Below, piece by piece: positions 32,765 to 41,594 of a DNA stretch of 64,000 nt (position 1 is its first letter; each line of letters begins with the position of its first letter). This DNA is from Halothiobacillaceae bacterium. GTDB lineage: Bacteria > Pseudomonadota > Gammaproteobacteria > Halothiobacillales > Halothiobacillaceae. The translations under genes were made by a program, and so were the position numbers. Location of the stretch: positions 1-64,000 of the forward strand of contig SDAY01000001.1 in assembly GCA_006212015.1 (NCBI GenBank). The letters are read 5' to 3'. A model generated the notes under the pieces. It ran no database searches and was not told where the DNA came from. It saw nothing but the letters and a program-made list of their open reading frames with translations.

Positions 32765-33780
32765 TTGAACAGACCGGATGGAATGAAGGCTTGAAAGCCC
32801 TGCCGTGCCATCGCCCCATCCCCACAGGATGCCTGCCCATGTACCTGCCGCCACGCCCGCCTCGCCCGTTTCAGTTTCTGCGCGGGTGGCCCGTTCTGTT
32901 TCTTGCGACCCTGATGGGGTGCGCGCATGCCCAGCCCGACGCGGGGCTCGACCCGCGCATCGACGAGGCCAGCGGCCTGTCGATGTCCTCACGCGTGGAA
33001 AATCGTTACTGGACTCACAATGACAGCAAGGACTTCCTCGACAACACCCCCACGGAGCCCTTGCTGTATGCCGTGGATGCCCATGGACGGGTGCAGGGGG
33101 CGTTGTGGGTCGATGGTCTCAAGCCCCATGACTGGGAGGCCATCAGCGCCTTTCGACACAAGGGCGGGAACTATCTGGTCATCGGCGACCTGGGCGACAA
33201 TCGTGCACGTCGTGGGCGCGGCATTCGCCTGGACGTGGTCGAGGAGCCCGAGCGCCTGGAGGGGCGGATCCATCGCAAGCCGGCCTGGACCATGCGCCTG
33301 AGCTATCCGGATGGCCCGCGCGATGCCGAGGCCATGGCGGTCGATGCCGAGGAGGGGATGGTCTACATCCTGAGCAAGCGTGACGAGCGGCCACACCTGT
33401 ACCGGGCACCGCTGCACGCCCCCCGGGGCGGGCAGGGGGCGCTCGAGCTGCTGGCGGAGTTGCCCCCCTTCGACGCGCCACTGGTGACCGATGAGCCGAG
33501 CAGCCTGAAGGTGCTGCCCTTCACCCATCAGCCGACCGACATGGCCTTCGCGCCTGATCTGCGTGAAGCGGTCGTGCTGACCTATGCCCACGTCTACATG
33601 TTCAAGCGCGCGCCGGGGCAGGCCTGGCAGGAGGCCCTGCGCGGCAAGCCGGAAGTGGTCGACCTGCCGGGCGCCCGGCAGTACGAAGGCATCAGCTACA
33701 GCCGCGATGGCAAGGCCTGGCTTGTGGTGCAGGAGGGCGAAGGCAGCCCGGTGCTGCACATCGCTCGGCCTGCGCCCTGA
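32758..33780 (+). CDS. Hypothetical exported protein, possibly beta-propeller/esterase-like
   Basis: Signal/lipobox-like LFLATLMGC; WTHNDSKD, ISAFRHKGGNYLVIGDLGDNRARR, DAEAMAVDAEEGMVYILSKR repeats; start may be internal. Confidence 0.6.
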   Translation: MLFEQTGWNEGLKALPCHRPIPTGCLPMYLPPRPPRPFQFLRGWPVLFLATLMGCAHAQPDAGLDPRIDEASGLSMSSRVENRYWTHNDSKDFLDNTPTEPLLYAVDAHGRVQGALWVDGLKPHDWEAISAFRHKGGNYLVIGDLGDNRARRGRGIRLDVVEEPERLEGRIHRKPAWTMRLSYPDGPRDAEAMAVDAEEGMVYILSKRDERPHLYRAPLHAPRGGQGALELLAELPPFDAPLVTDEPSSLKVLPFTHQPTDMAFAPDLREAVVLTYAHVYMFKRAPGQAWQEALRGKPEVVDLPGARQYEGISYSRDGKAWLVVQEGEGSPVLHIARPAP

Positions 33781-33781
33781 G

Positions 33782-34666
33782 TCAGGCAGGGGACGCGGCG
33801 CGAGGGATGGAAGAGGGCCTCCAGTGCCGGACGGCCCAGTCGAGGATCTCCCCGGGCGTGCCATCGACCAGTTCGTCCGTTGCCGGCTGGCCGAGGAAAC
33901 GCAGCGCCTCGATGAGTTGCCCGGTCGGCTGGGTCATGGACAGCGGCGGTGCAAGGTTCTGCTTGGACAGCTTCTGCCCGTTGGCGGCCAGCGCCAAGGG
34001 CAGGTGCATGTGGCGGGGCTGGGGCAGGCCGAGAATGCCTTGCAGCCAGACCTGGCGGGGGGTCGAGTCGAGAAGGTCGGAGCCCCGCACCACATCCGTC
34101 ACGCCCTGCCAGGCATCGTCCACCACCACGGCGAGGTGATAGGCGGCCAAGTCCTCCACCCGCCAGATGACGAAGTCCCCCAGCTCATGGGCGATGTCCT
34201 GCTGGATCAAGCCGTGCAGCCGGTCCTCGAATGCCGCCACCGCCCCGCGCGTGTCGAGGCGCATGGCGTGGGGGTGCCCCGGCTTGAGATGGCGGGTGCG
34301 GCAGGTGCCGGGGTCGATCGGGCCCTCCCGTCCCATGCGGCTGGCGCTGGCGCGGATCGCGCTGCGCGAGCAGGTGCAGGGGTAGGCCAGCGCAAGCCCG
34401 CGAAGCTGTTCCAGGGCCTCGCGATAGGCCTCGGTGCGGGCGGACTGGTGGACGACCTTGCCATCCCAGCCGAGGCCATGCGCCTCGAGCTGGCGCAGGA
34501 TCATGTCCGACGCGCCGGGCATGCAGCGCGGCGGGTCCAGATCCTCGATGCGCACCAGCCAGCGCCCGCCGCTGGCGCGGGCATCCAGGAAGCTCGCAAG
34601 CGCGGCGATCAGCGAGCCGAAATGCAGCGGGCCGCTGGGGGTGGGGGCGAATCGTCCGATGTACAT
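33782..34666 (-). CDS. gluQ: Glutamyl-Q tRNA(Asp) synthetase
   Basis: MYIGRFAPTPSGPLHFGSLIAALASFLDAR; truncated GluRS-like length. Confidence 0.93.
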   Translation of the reverse strand: MYIGRFAPTPSGPLHFGSLIAALASFLDARASGGRWLVRIEDLDPPRCMPGASDMILRQLEAHGLGWDGKVVHQSARTEAYREALEQLRGLALAYPCTCSRSAIRASASRMGREGPIDPGTCRTRHLKPGHPHAMRLDTRGAVAAFEDRLHGLIQQDIAHELGDFVIWRVEDLAAYHLAVVVDDAWQGVTDVVRGSDLLDSTPRQVWLQGILGLPQPRHMHLPLALAANGQKLSKQNLAPPLSMTQPTGQLIEALRFLGQPATDELVDGTPGEILDWAVRHWRPSSIPRAASPA

Positions 34667-34745
34667 GAGCGATCTGTCGGGAGTGAATCGGGCATCCGCG
34701 CTGGACGAGCCCGATGGGTGAGGGCCATGGAGGCCGGAATCCGTT

Positions 34746-34909
34746 AGCAGCCTGTCGGACTTGAGGGACTGAAGCGAAAAAGTCGCCGGCCGAGGACAGC
34801 AATGACGATTTTGCCGGGCCATAGCAGGGACTATGGCCCAAAAAAGCGGCGAAATATGGACCGGCCCGCGGCTTTTGTAGCCAGTTCGTCTCAAGTCCGG
34901 CAGGCTGCT
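34746..34909 (+). mobile_element. MITE-like repeat, copy 1 (164 bp)
   Basis: Ends AGCAGCCTGTCGGACTTGAG / CTCAAGTCCGGCAGGCTGCT form 20-bp TIRs (1 mismatch); interior shared with the reverse complement of 61812..62048. Confidence 0.75.
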
Positions 34910-34964
34910 AAAGTATAGGGATTCATATCAAACAATTGGAGCGCGCGTTTGGCGCGATGCCGTC

Positions 34965-36887
34965 ATGTCCATCAAATTCGGTCGCATGTTCGCCTTCCTG
35001 CTGCTGGGTGGCGGGTGGCTCTCCACGGCCCAGGCGGGACTGGATGGGGATCGTCCGGTATTTCGCGCCGCCCTGGACGCCATGCAGGCGGGCAAGCGCG
35101 AGGCCGCGCGGGCCCGGCTGGATGAGCTCAGGGACTATCCGCTCAGGGATTACCTGACCTATCTGGATCTGCGTGAACGGTTCGACACGGCGGCGCCCGC
35201 CGAAATCATGGCTTTCCTCAAGGCCGTGCCCGATAGCTTCATGGCCGAGGAACTGCGCAAGCGCCAGCTGCGCCAGCTCGCCAGTGTGGGGGACTGGAGC
35301 GGCTATCTCGCGTTTGACGATGCCTCGCTGGAGAGCACCGAGTTCCGCTGCCAGCGCGTGGTCGCGCGCGGCATGGAGCTGGGCGTTCCCCCGGTGCTTG
35401 ATGAAGCACTCACCGTCTGGCGCGAAGCCAAAAGTCTTCCCGAAACCTGTGAGCGCATGGAAGACTGGTTGGCGGCGTCTGGCAAGTTGACCGCCGAGCT
35501 TCTCTGGAAGCGTCTTGAGGCGTCGATGGACGATGGCAAGGTCAGCGAGGCCCGCCGGCTTGCGGCAAGACTGGAGGCGCGGGAGCGTATCCCTGAATGG
35601 CAGCAGGCGCGCAAGACGCCCGAAGCGTTCCTGAAGAAAAACAGGGACACCCAGGGTGATGCGGTGCTGCATCACATGCTGGCCGATGCCGTTAAACACA
35701 TGGCGCGCAAGGATGCCCGCGAGGCCCGGGCCACATGGCTTGGGCTGAAGGCGCGCGAGGGCATGGCCGCCTGGGCGCGTCACGAGGCCGAGCGCGATAT
35801 CGCCGTGGAGGCCGCGCGCCAGCATCTTGCCGAGGCCATCGACTGGTTTGAGGGGGTGCCCGCCAGTGCGCTGGATGAGTATTCACGGGCATGGAAGGTT
35901 CGCGCGGCCTTGCGCACCCAGCAGTGGGGCCAGGTGCTGGCAACCATCGAATCCATGCCCGCCGACGAGCAGTCCCAGGACGAATGGCGCTATTGGCGAG
36001 CCCGCGCGCTGGATGCGCAGGGCCAGGGCGATGCCGCCAGGCAGCTGTGGCGGGAGATCGCGCGCAGCATCAGCTACTACGGCCTGCTGGCCGCCGATCG
36101 CGCGGGGGTTCGCTACGACCTGGGCTACATCGACTTGCCGCCCGATAGCCTGGTCACGGATGTCGCCCTGCGCCCCGCCGTCCGCCGCGCGCGCGAGTTT
36201 TATGTGCTGGGCCTGATGAGCGAGGCGCGCAAGGAATGGCAGGCCGCCCTGCGCGACATGGACCCGCCCACCCAGCGCGCGGCGGCCCACCTTGCCGCCC
36301 GCTGGGGCTGGATGGAGCGCGCCGCCATCACCATGGGCAAGGCGCGCCATGCGGGGCTGGAGGATCTCGAGGTGCGCTTCCCGCTGCCATGGCGGGACGA
36401 GGTCGAGCGCTTCGCGCGCGCCGAGTCCATCGACAGCGGCTGGATGTTCGGGGTGATGCGCCGCGAGAGCGCCTTCATGGCGGATATCGGTTCGAGCGCC
36501 GGGGCGCAGGGCCTGATGCAGCTCATGCCCGCGACCGCGAAGTACGTGGCGAAGAAGCATGACCTCCCGGCGCCGGATCACAGCGACCTGCATGACCCCA
36601 GCACCAACATGCAGCTTGGCAGCGCCTACCTGCGTTATGTGCTGGACACGTTCGACGCCCACCAGGTGCTTGCCACCGCCGCCTACAACGCCGGGCCGGG
36701 GCGGGTGAAGCAGTGGTTGCCGAAAGGCGAGGCCCTGCCGGCGGACATCTGGGTGGATACCGTGCCCTTCACCGAGACGCGCGAATACTGCCGCGCCGTG
36801 CTGCACTACGCCACGGTGTTCGAGTGGCGCCTGTCCGGCGACGTGAAGCCGCTCTCCGCGCGCATGCCCGGCATCCCGGGCGGCTGA
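34965..36887 (+). CDS. slt: Soluble lytic murein transglycosylase
   Basis: C-terminal ESAFMADIGSSAGAQGLMQLMPATA and TAAYNAGPGRV; long superhelical N-terminus. Confidence 0.94.
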   Translation: MSIKFGRMFAFLLLGGGWLSTAQAGLDGDRPVFRAALDAMQAGKREAARARLDELRDYPLRDYLTYLDLRERFDTAAPAEIMAFLKAVPDSFMAEELRKRQLRQLASVGDWSGYLAFDDASLESTEFRCQRVVARGMELGVPPVLDEALTVWREAKSLPETCERMEDWLAASGKLTAELLWKRLEASMDDGKVSEARRLAARLEARERIPEWQQARKTPEAFLKKNRDTQGDAVLHHMLADAVKHMARKDAREARATWLGLKAREGMAAWARHEAERDIAVEAARQHLAEAIDWFEGVPASALDEYSRAWKVRAALRTQQWGQVLATIESMPADEQSQDEWRYWRARALDAQGQGDAARQLWREIARSISYYGLLAADRAGVRYDLGYIDLPPDSLVTDVALRPAVRRAREFYVLGLMSEARKEWQAALRDMDPPTQRAAAHLAARWGWMERAAITMGKARHAGLEDLEVRFPLPWRDEVERFARAESIDSGWMFGVMRRESAFMADIGSSAGAQGLMQLMPATAKYVAKKHDLPAPDHSDLHDPSTNMQLGSAYLRYVLDTFDAHQVLATAAYNAGPGRVKQWLPKGEALPADIWVDTVPFTETREYCRAVLHYATVFEWRLSGDVKPLSARMPGIPGG

Positions 36888-37313
36888 TCAGAACTCCAGC
36901 GGGTCGGCGCCCCGCTGGGCCCGCAATGCATTCACCATCCGCAACAGGGGTGGCCGCCGGATGATCCAGCGCTCCAGCCTGTACTTGCCCGGGTAGTTCA
37001 TCAGGATCAGTCCGGCGAGGATGGTGATCACCCCGGGGCCTGGCGTTGCGATCATCACCACGCCCATCAGGAACACGACGAGGCCGATCAGGTTGCGCAG
37101 GATCAGGATGTCGAGCCGAATGACCGGGTGCTCCTTGGCAAAACGCGAGCGCTTGCGCCTGGGCGGGGCGAAATAGTCCGGCGGGATGCGCGTGACCAGC
37201 CAGGGCAGGGCGGCCAGGGTGGCGAAAAAGCTCAGCACGCTTAAGGCGGTTACGCTGACGACGATGCGAGGGTGGGCCTCGAACCAGGCGAGCAGATCGG
37301 TGAAGATGTCCAT
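36888..37313 (-). CDS. PGPGW-type membrane protein
   Basis: Multiple TM segments and VMIATPGPGVITILAGLILM motif. Confidence 0.7.
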   Translation of the reverse strand: MDIFTDLLAWFEAHPRIVVSVTALSVLSFFATLAALPWLVTRIPPDYFAPPRRKRSRFAKEHPVIRLDILILRNLIGLVVFLMGVVMIATPGPGVITILAGLILMNYPGKYRLERWIIRRPPLLRMVNALRAQRGADPLEF

Positions 37314-37352
37314 GTCTGCATTCTAGATGGCCAAGCCGCAGGGATATACCGC

Positions 37353-38798
37353 GTGAATACCATTTTCTGGTACGACTACGAGACCTTCAGCGTGGACCCC
37401 GCGACCGGGCGCATTGCCCAGTTTGCCGGGATACGCACCAACGAACAGCTTGAGCCGGTCGGCGAGCCGGTCGAGCTGTTCTGCAAGCCGAGCCATGACG
37501 GCCTGCCCGATCCCGTGGCCTGCCTGATCACCGGCATCACGCCGCAGCAGGCGGAAGAAAAGGGATTGCCGGAGCCTGAGTTTGCCGACCGCGTGCGCGA
37601 GGCATTGGGCGCGCCAGGCACCTGCATCGCGGGATTCAACAGCATCCGTTTCGACGACACCTACACCCGCTTCCTGTTCTACCGCAACTTCATCGACCCC
37701 TATGCGCATGAGTGGCAGCACGGCAACACCCGCTGGGATCTGCTTGATGTGGCGCGCTACACCTATGCCTTGCGTCCCGAGGGCATCGAGTGGCCGCTGC
37801 GCGAGGATGGCGCGCCGAGTTTCAAGCTGACCCACCTGACCGAGGCCAATGGCCTCAGCCATGCGAACGCCCACGATGCGCTGTCCGACGTGCGCGCCAC
37901 CATCGACCTTGCCCGTCTGATCCGTGACCGGCAGCCCAGGCTGTTCGATTACGCCTATGCCTTGCGCAGCAAGAAGGCGGTGAGCGATCTGATCGCCAGG
38001 GAGCATGGCAAGCCGCTGCTGCATACCTCCGGCATGTTCCCGGCGGTCTACGGTCACACCACGGCGATGGCCGTGCTGGGGGCGCATCCGCGCATCGCCA
38101 ATCGGGTGATCGTGGCTGATCTGCGTCAAAATCCCGAGATATTGCTGGAAACGCCAGCCGAGACGCTGCTTGAACTGCTGTTTGCCCGGCGGGACGACCT
38201 GCCCGAGGGGGTCGAGCGTCCGGCGATCAAGGAGCTGCATCTCAACCGCGCCCCGTTGCTCGCGCCCTTCCGCGTGCTTGATGAACCCGGCGCCGCACGC
38301 CTGCAGCTTGATCGGGCCGAGTGCCAGCGTCACTTCGAGTTCATCCAGCAGCATCGCGACGCCTTCGAGGCGCTGGCGCGGGGGCTGTATGCCGCCGAAC
38401 CCACGTCGCGCCCGCTGGATGCCGAGGCGGCCTTGTATCAGGGTTTCTTCTCCGATGCCGATAGACAGCGTGTGGCCCGGGTGCGAGCCATGTCGCCCGA
38501 AAGGCTCGCCAGCCTGCAGGATGAACTGCGCGACGCGCGCTTGCGTGAATTGCTGTTCCGCTACCGTGCGCGGCATGTGCCCGCCAGCCTGAGGCCGGAG
38601 GAGATGGCGCGCTGGCATGATCTGCGTATTTCACGCCTGACGGACGAGGAAGGCGGCGCGGGGATCTGGGCCGATGCCTTTTTCTCCAGTATCGAGGCCT
38701 TGCGCGCCGACCCGGCATCGACCGGACGCGAATGGCTGGTGCTCGATCAGGTGGAGGCATGGGGCAGGCAACTGTTGGCCGAGGCCGATGCCTCTTAG
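37353..38798 (+). CDS. sbcB: Exodeoxyribonuclease I
   Basis: FWYDYETFSVDPATGRIAQFAGIRTNEQLEPVGEP; GFNSIRFDD; GTG start. Confidence 0.96.
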   Translation: MNTIFWYDYETFSVDPATGRIAQFAGIRTNEQLEPVGEPVELFCKPSHDGLPDPVACLITGITPQQAEEKGLPEPEFADRVREALGAPGTCIAGFNSIRFDDTYTRFLFYRNFIDPYAHEWQHGNTRWDLLDVARYTYALRPEGIEWPLREDGAPSFKLTHLTEANGLSHANAHDALSDVRATIDLARLIRDRQPRLFDYAYALRSKKAVSDLIAREHGKPLLHTSGMFPAVYGHTTAMAVLGAHPRIANRVIVADLRQNPEILLETPAETLLELLFARRDDLPEGVERPAIKELHLNRAPLLAPFRVLDEPGAARLQLDRAECQRHFEFIQQHRDAFEALARGLYAAEPTSRPLDAEAALYQGFFSDADRQRVARVRAMSPERLASLQDELRDARLRELLFRYRARHVPASLRPEEMARWHDLRISRLTDEEGGAGIWADAFFSSIEALRADPASTGREWLVLDQVEAWGRQLLAEADAS

Positions 38799-38822
38799 GC
38801 TGGCTTAAGCTGAGGGCAATAC

Positions 38823-39443
38823 ATGGCCATCATTGTGCATGGGCCGGGCGTCGCTGATCCGGTCAGGCTCGATCGCTTGCCGAGGGAGGGCGGGCCGGAG
38901 CGGACCCAGCCGACCGCGCCGGTCGCCGCGATCAGTGACGATGAGCAAAGCCCGTCGCGGCAGGCGGCAGAGCGCCTGCGCGCGGCCATCCGTGCGGCGG
39001 GCGAGCGTGGTGGGTCGACCGCGCGCGCGCTACGGGCAGGGATGCTGATGCAGGATGCGGTGTATGCGCTCGGGGCCTCGATGCCGCTGACCGAGGCGCG
39101 CGAGGCCCTGCATGCCCGCGAGCTGTATCAGGCGCCCGTGGTGGATGATGAAGGTCGGCTGACGGGCCTGCTGGGGTTGGCGGATCTGTTGCGCTTGGCC
39201 TGGCCGCCGGGTGAGCTGCCCCGGCCTGTCGATGCAGGCATGACGGTTGGCGAGGCGTGCCGCAAGCCGGTGGATGCCTTGCGGGAGGACACCCCCCTGG
39301 AGGTCATCGTCCGGCTGATGCTGGACAGGGGCTATGCGGCCATGCCGGTGGTGGATGACGAAGGGAAGGTCATCGGCATGGTCGGCATGCGCGACCTGCT
39401 GCGCGGTTTGCTGGGCATGGTACGGCTGGAGGCCTGGGCCTGA
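38823..39443 (+). CDS. CBS-domain pair protein
   Basis: Two CBS motifs (APVVDDEGRLTGLLGLADLLR; AMPVVDDEGKVIGMVGMRDLL). Confidence 0.85.
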   Translation: MAIIVHGPGVADPVRLDRLPREGGPERTQPTAPVAAISDDEQSPSRQAAERLRAAIRAAGERGGSTARALRAGMLMQDAVYALGASMPLTEAREALHARELYQAPVVDDEGRLTGLLGLADLLRLAWPPGELPRPVDAGMTVGEACRKPVDALREDTPLEVIVRLMLDRGYAAMPVVDDEGKVIGMVGMRDLLRGLLGMVRLEAWA

Positions 39444-39476
39444 TGCGCCGGGCCCCGGTGGTCAGGGCAAGAATGT

Positions 39477-39914
39477 CTAGCAGCCGGATTTTGCCCCGGC
39501 GATGTCCATGCAGCGATCTTCAGACAGCTTGCGGAACAGCCCGTGCAGGCTGTTGAAGAACAGGCTGTGCACCTCCTCGATCTCGCCGAAGGCATCCTCG
39601 CCGAGCGGCGTGCCGTTGCGCGCCTCGAGCAGGGCGTTGCGCATCAAGGCGTGCATCTGTTCATGCAGCTCATCGACTTGGACGAGCAGGTCCTCACACC
39701 CCGGTGGGGTAGGGAAACGGCTTAGAAAGCTGCCAAGTCTGCAGTGGCTGTGTGCATCCTTGCCCACCAGGTCATCGCCCGCGCCATCGCCGAACATCAG
39801 ATGTCGGATGCCGCGTGAGTACCAGGCGATGTGCCAGTAGATGGCTTCCTCGAATTGATCAAGGAAGTCCGCATAGGGGAAGGCTTGTTGAGAGTCGCTC
39901 ATCCTGTGTTCCAT
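39477..39914 (-). CDS. Hypothetical protein, CZB-like (zinc-binding chemoreceptor domain)
   Basis: HIAWYSRGIRHLMFGD ... HSHCRLGSFLSRFP ... ELHEQMHALM resembles the CZB His/Cys pattern. Confidence 0.5.
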   Translation of the reverse strand: MEHRMSDSQQAFPYADFLDQFEEAIYWHIAWYSRGIRHLMFGDGAGDDLVGKDAHSHCRLGSFLSRFPTPPGCEDLLVQVDELHEQMHALMRNALLEARNGTPLGEDAFGEIEEVHSLFFNSLHGLFRKLSEDRCMDIAGAKSGC

Positions 39915-39936
39915 GGGTCATGGGCGGTTGGCGGGC

Positions 39937-39977
39937 AAAACGCCCGGTTGACAAGGATAATTCTTGTCGACCGGGCG
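39937..39977 (-). terminator. Intrinsic terminator after the HAD gene
   Basis: Minus strand CGCCCGGTCGACAAG-aattatc-CTTGTCAACCGGGCG-TTTT. Confidence 0.7.
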
Positions 39978-40016
39978 CGTGATTGAACGATTGGATGCAG
40001 GATAAGGCTGGCTCCA

Positions 40017-40772
40017 TCAGCCGGCCAGTTCGTTCCTGAGCATGTCGATGTCGACCACCCGTGCACCTGTGCCACCACTGAGCACGGCAGCAGGTTGGTC
40101 GGGTTCGCCGAGGTGCTCGAGGATCATGGCGGCGCCCTCGAAGGCATCGTCACGGGTGTAATCGTTGACCGTGACGAGGGTTCGCAGCCCCGCGCCGGTC
40201 GAGGAGATGAGGCCGTTGCGAGAGTCCTCGAAGGCGATGCAGGCCTCGGCCGGCAGGTTCATGGCCTCCAGTGCGTGGACGAAGATGGCCGGGTCGGGCT
40301 TCTTGTTCGGCACGATGTCGCCCGCCGCGATCACCTCGAACCAGCCGATGCTGTCCGGGCCGAGCGTGGCGGAGAGCAGGGCGGTGACGTTTTCCGGCGT
40401 GGTGGTGGTGGCGATGGCCAGGCGCAGGCCTGCGGCGCGGGCCTCGTCGATCAGTCGCCTGACGCCCGGGCGCAGCGGGATCAGGCCTTCGCCGAGCATG
40501 CGCACATAGTGGCGGGTCTTGGCCTTGTGCAGCCCGGCGATCCACGCATCGGCGTTGTCGGGCCGTTCAAACTCGGTATTGAAGCGCTCCAGATAGTAGC
40601 GGATGCGCTCCTTGCCGCCGGTCACCGCCAGCAGTTCGCCATACATCGGCACATCCCAGCGCCAGTCCAGCCCGGCCTCCTCAAAGGCGGCATTGAAGGC
40701 AGGGCGATGGCCGTCGCGTTCGGTATCGGCCAGGGTGCCGTCGACATCGAAGATCAGGGCTTGCAGGCTCAT
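40017..40772 (-). CDS. HAD-superfamily hydrolase (CbbY/beta-phosphoglucomutase-like)
   Basis: LIFDVDGTLADTERDGHRPAFNAAF; CIAFEDSRNGL. Confidence 0.88.
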   Translation of the reverse strand: MSLQALIFDVDGTLADTERDGHRPAFNAAFEEAGLDWRWDVPMYGELLAVTGGKERIRYYLERFNTEFERPDNADAWIAGLHKAKTRHYVRMLGEGLIPLRPGVRRLIDEARAAGLRLAIATTTTPENVTALLSATLGPDSIGWFEVIAAGDIVPNKKPDPAIFVHALEAMNLPAEACIAFEDSRNGLISSTGAGLRTLVTVNDYTRDDAFEGAAMILEHLGEPDQPAAVLSGGTGARVVDIDMLRNELAG

Positions 40773-40808
40773 GGGGGCTCCGGGGAAAGGTTTTGAAACG
40801 GATGGCGA

Positions 40809-40978
40809 TTAGCAGGCTGCTGAAATACTTATTTCAGCAGCCTGCTAAGGCGGGACATGGATGTCCCGCACGAAAATCAATCACGTAAGTGAGTGATTTT
40901 CGCATACCAAGTCCGGGCGTGTATCGGACGTGGTATGGCTGAAAAACTCATGGATGAGGTTTTCAAGCATCCTGTTAG
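40809..40978 (+). repeat. Dispersed 170-bp multi-hairpin repeat, copy A
   Basis: Five consecutive inverted repeats; near-identical to 53202..53371. Confidence 0.85.
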
Positions 40979-41027
40979 ATAAGGCAGAAACCGGGTGAGT
41001 TCAACCCGTCGTTACTTGCGGGCATAA

Positions 41028-41052
41028 AAAAGGAGGCATGAGCCTCCTTGTT
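41028..41052 (-). terminator. Intrinsic terminator after slyD
   Basis: Minus strand AAGGAGGCTCATGCCTCCTTTTTT. Confidence 0.8.
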
Positions 41053-41070
41053 TTCAGCGCGGCTGATCAC

Positions 41071-41553
41071 TCAGTGGTGATGGCCGTGTTCGCCATGCAC
41101 ATGACCGTGCTCGATCTCTTCGGCCTGGGCCTCGCGCACCTCGCGCACGGTGACCTCGAAATGCAGGGTCTGGCCGGCCAGAGGATGGTTGCCGTCGATG
41201 GTGACCTGCTCGGCCTCGACGGAGGTGACGGTCACCACCTCGACGCCATGGTCGGTCTGGGCATGGAACTGCATGCCGACGGCGATCTGGTCGACGCCGC
41301 CGAACATGCTGCTCGGCAGGGTCTGGGTCAGGGCCGGATTCTTCTCGCCATAGGCCATCGAGGGTTCGATGCTTGCCTTGAAGTTGTCACCGACGGCGCG
41401 GCCCTCGAGGGCCTGCTCCAGGCCCGGGATGATGTTGCCGTGGCCATGAATATAGCCGAGCGGACCATGTTCGTCCGAAGAGTCGATGAGTTCTTCGGCA
41501 TCGTTGGTGAGTCGGTAATCAATGAGAACGACGGTGTTTTCGCGAATATGCAT
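41071..41553 (-). CDS. slyD: FKBP-type peptidyl-prolyl isomerase SlyD
   Basis: GPLGYIHGHGNIIPGLEQALEGRAVGD; His-rich C-terminus. Confidence 0.95.
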   Translation of the reverse strand: MHIRENTVVLIDYRLTNDAEELIDSSDEHGPLGYIHGHGNIIPGLEQALEGRAVGDNFKASIEPSMAYGEKNPALTQTLPSSMFGGVDQIAVGMQFHAQTDHGVEVVTVTSVEAEQVTIDGNHPLAGQTLHFEVTVREVREAQAEEIEHGHVHGEHGHHH

Positions 41554-41594
41554 CTGGCTGGTCTTTGTCGTTGGAAAAGCGTCTAGGTCGATCT

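Noticed and set aside
34667-34964. MITE copy 1 as an outward promoter for slt
   Set aside because: TATAGGG follows the TIR but no convincing -35 at proper spacing; not claimed
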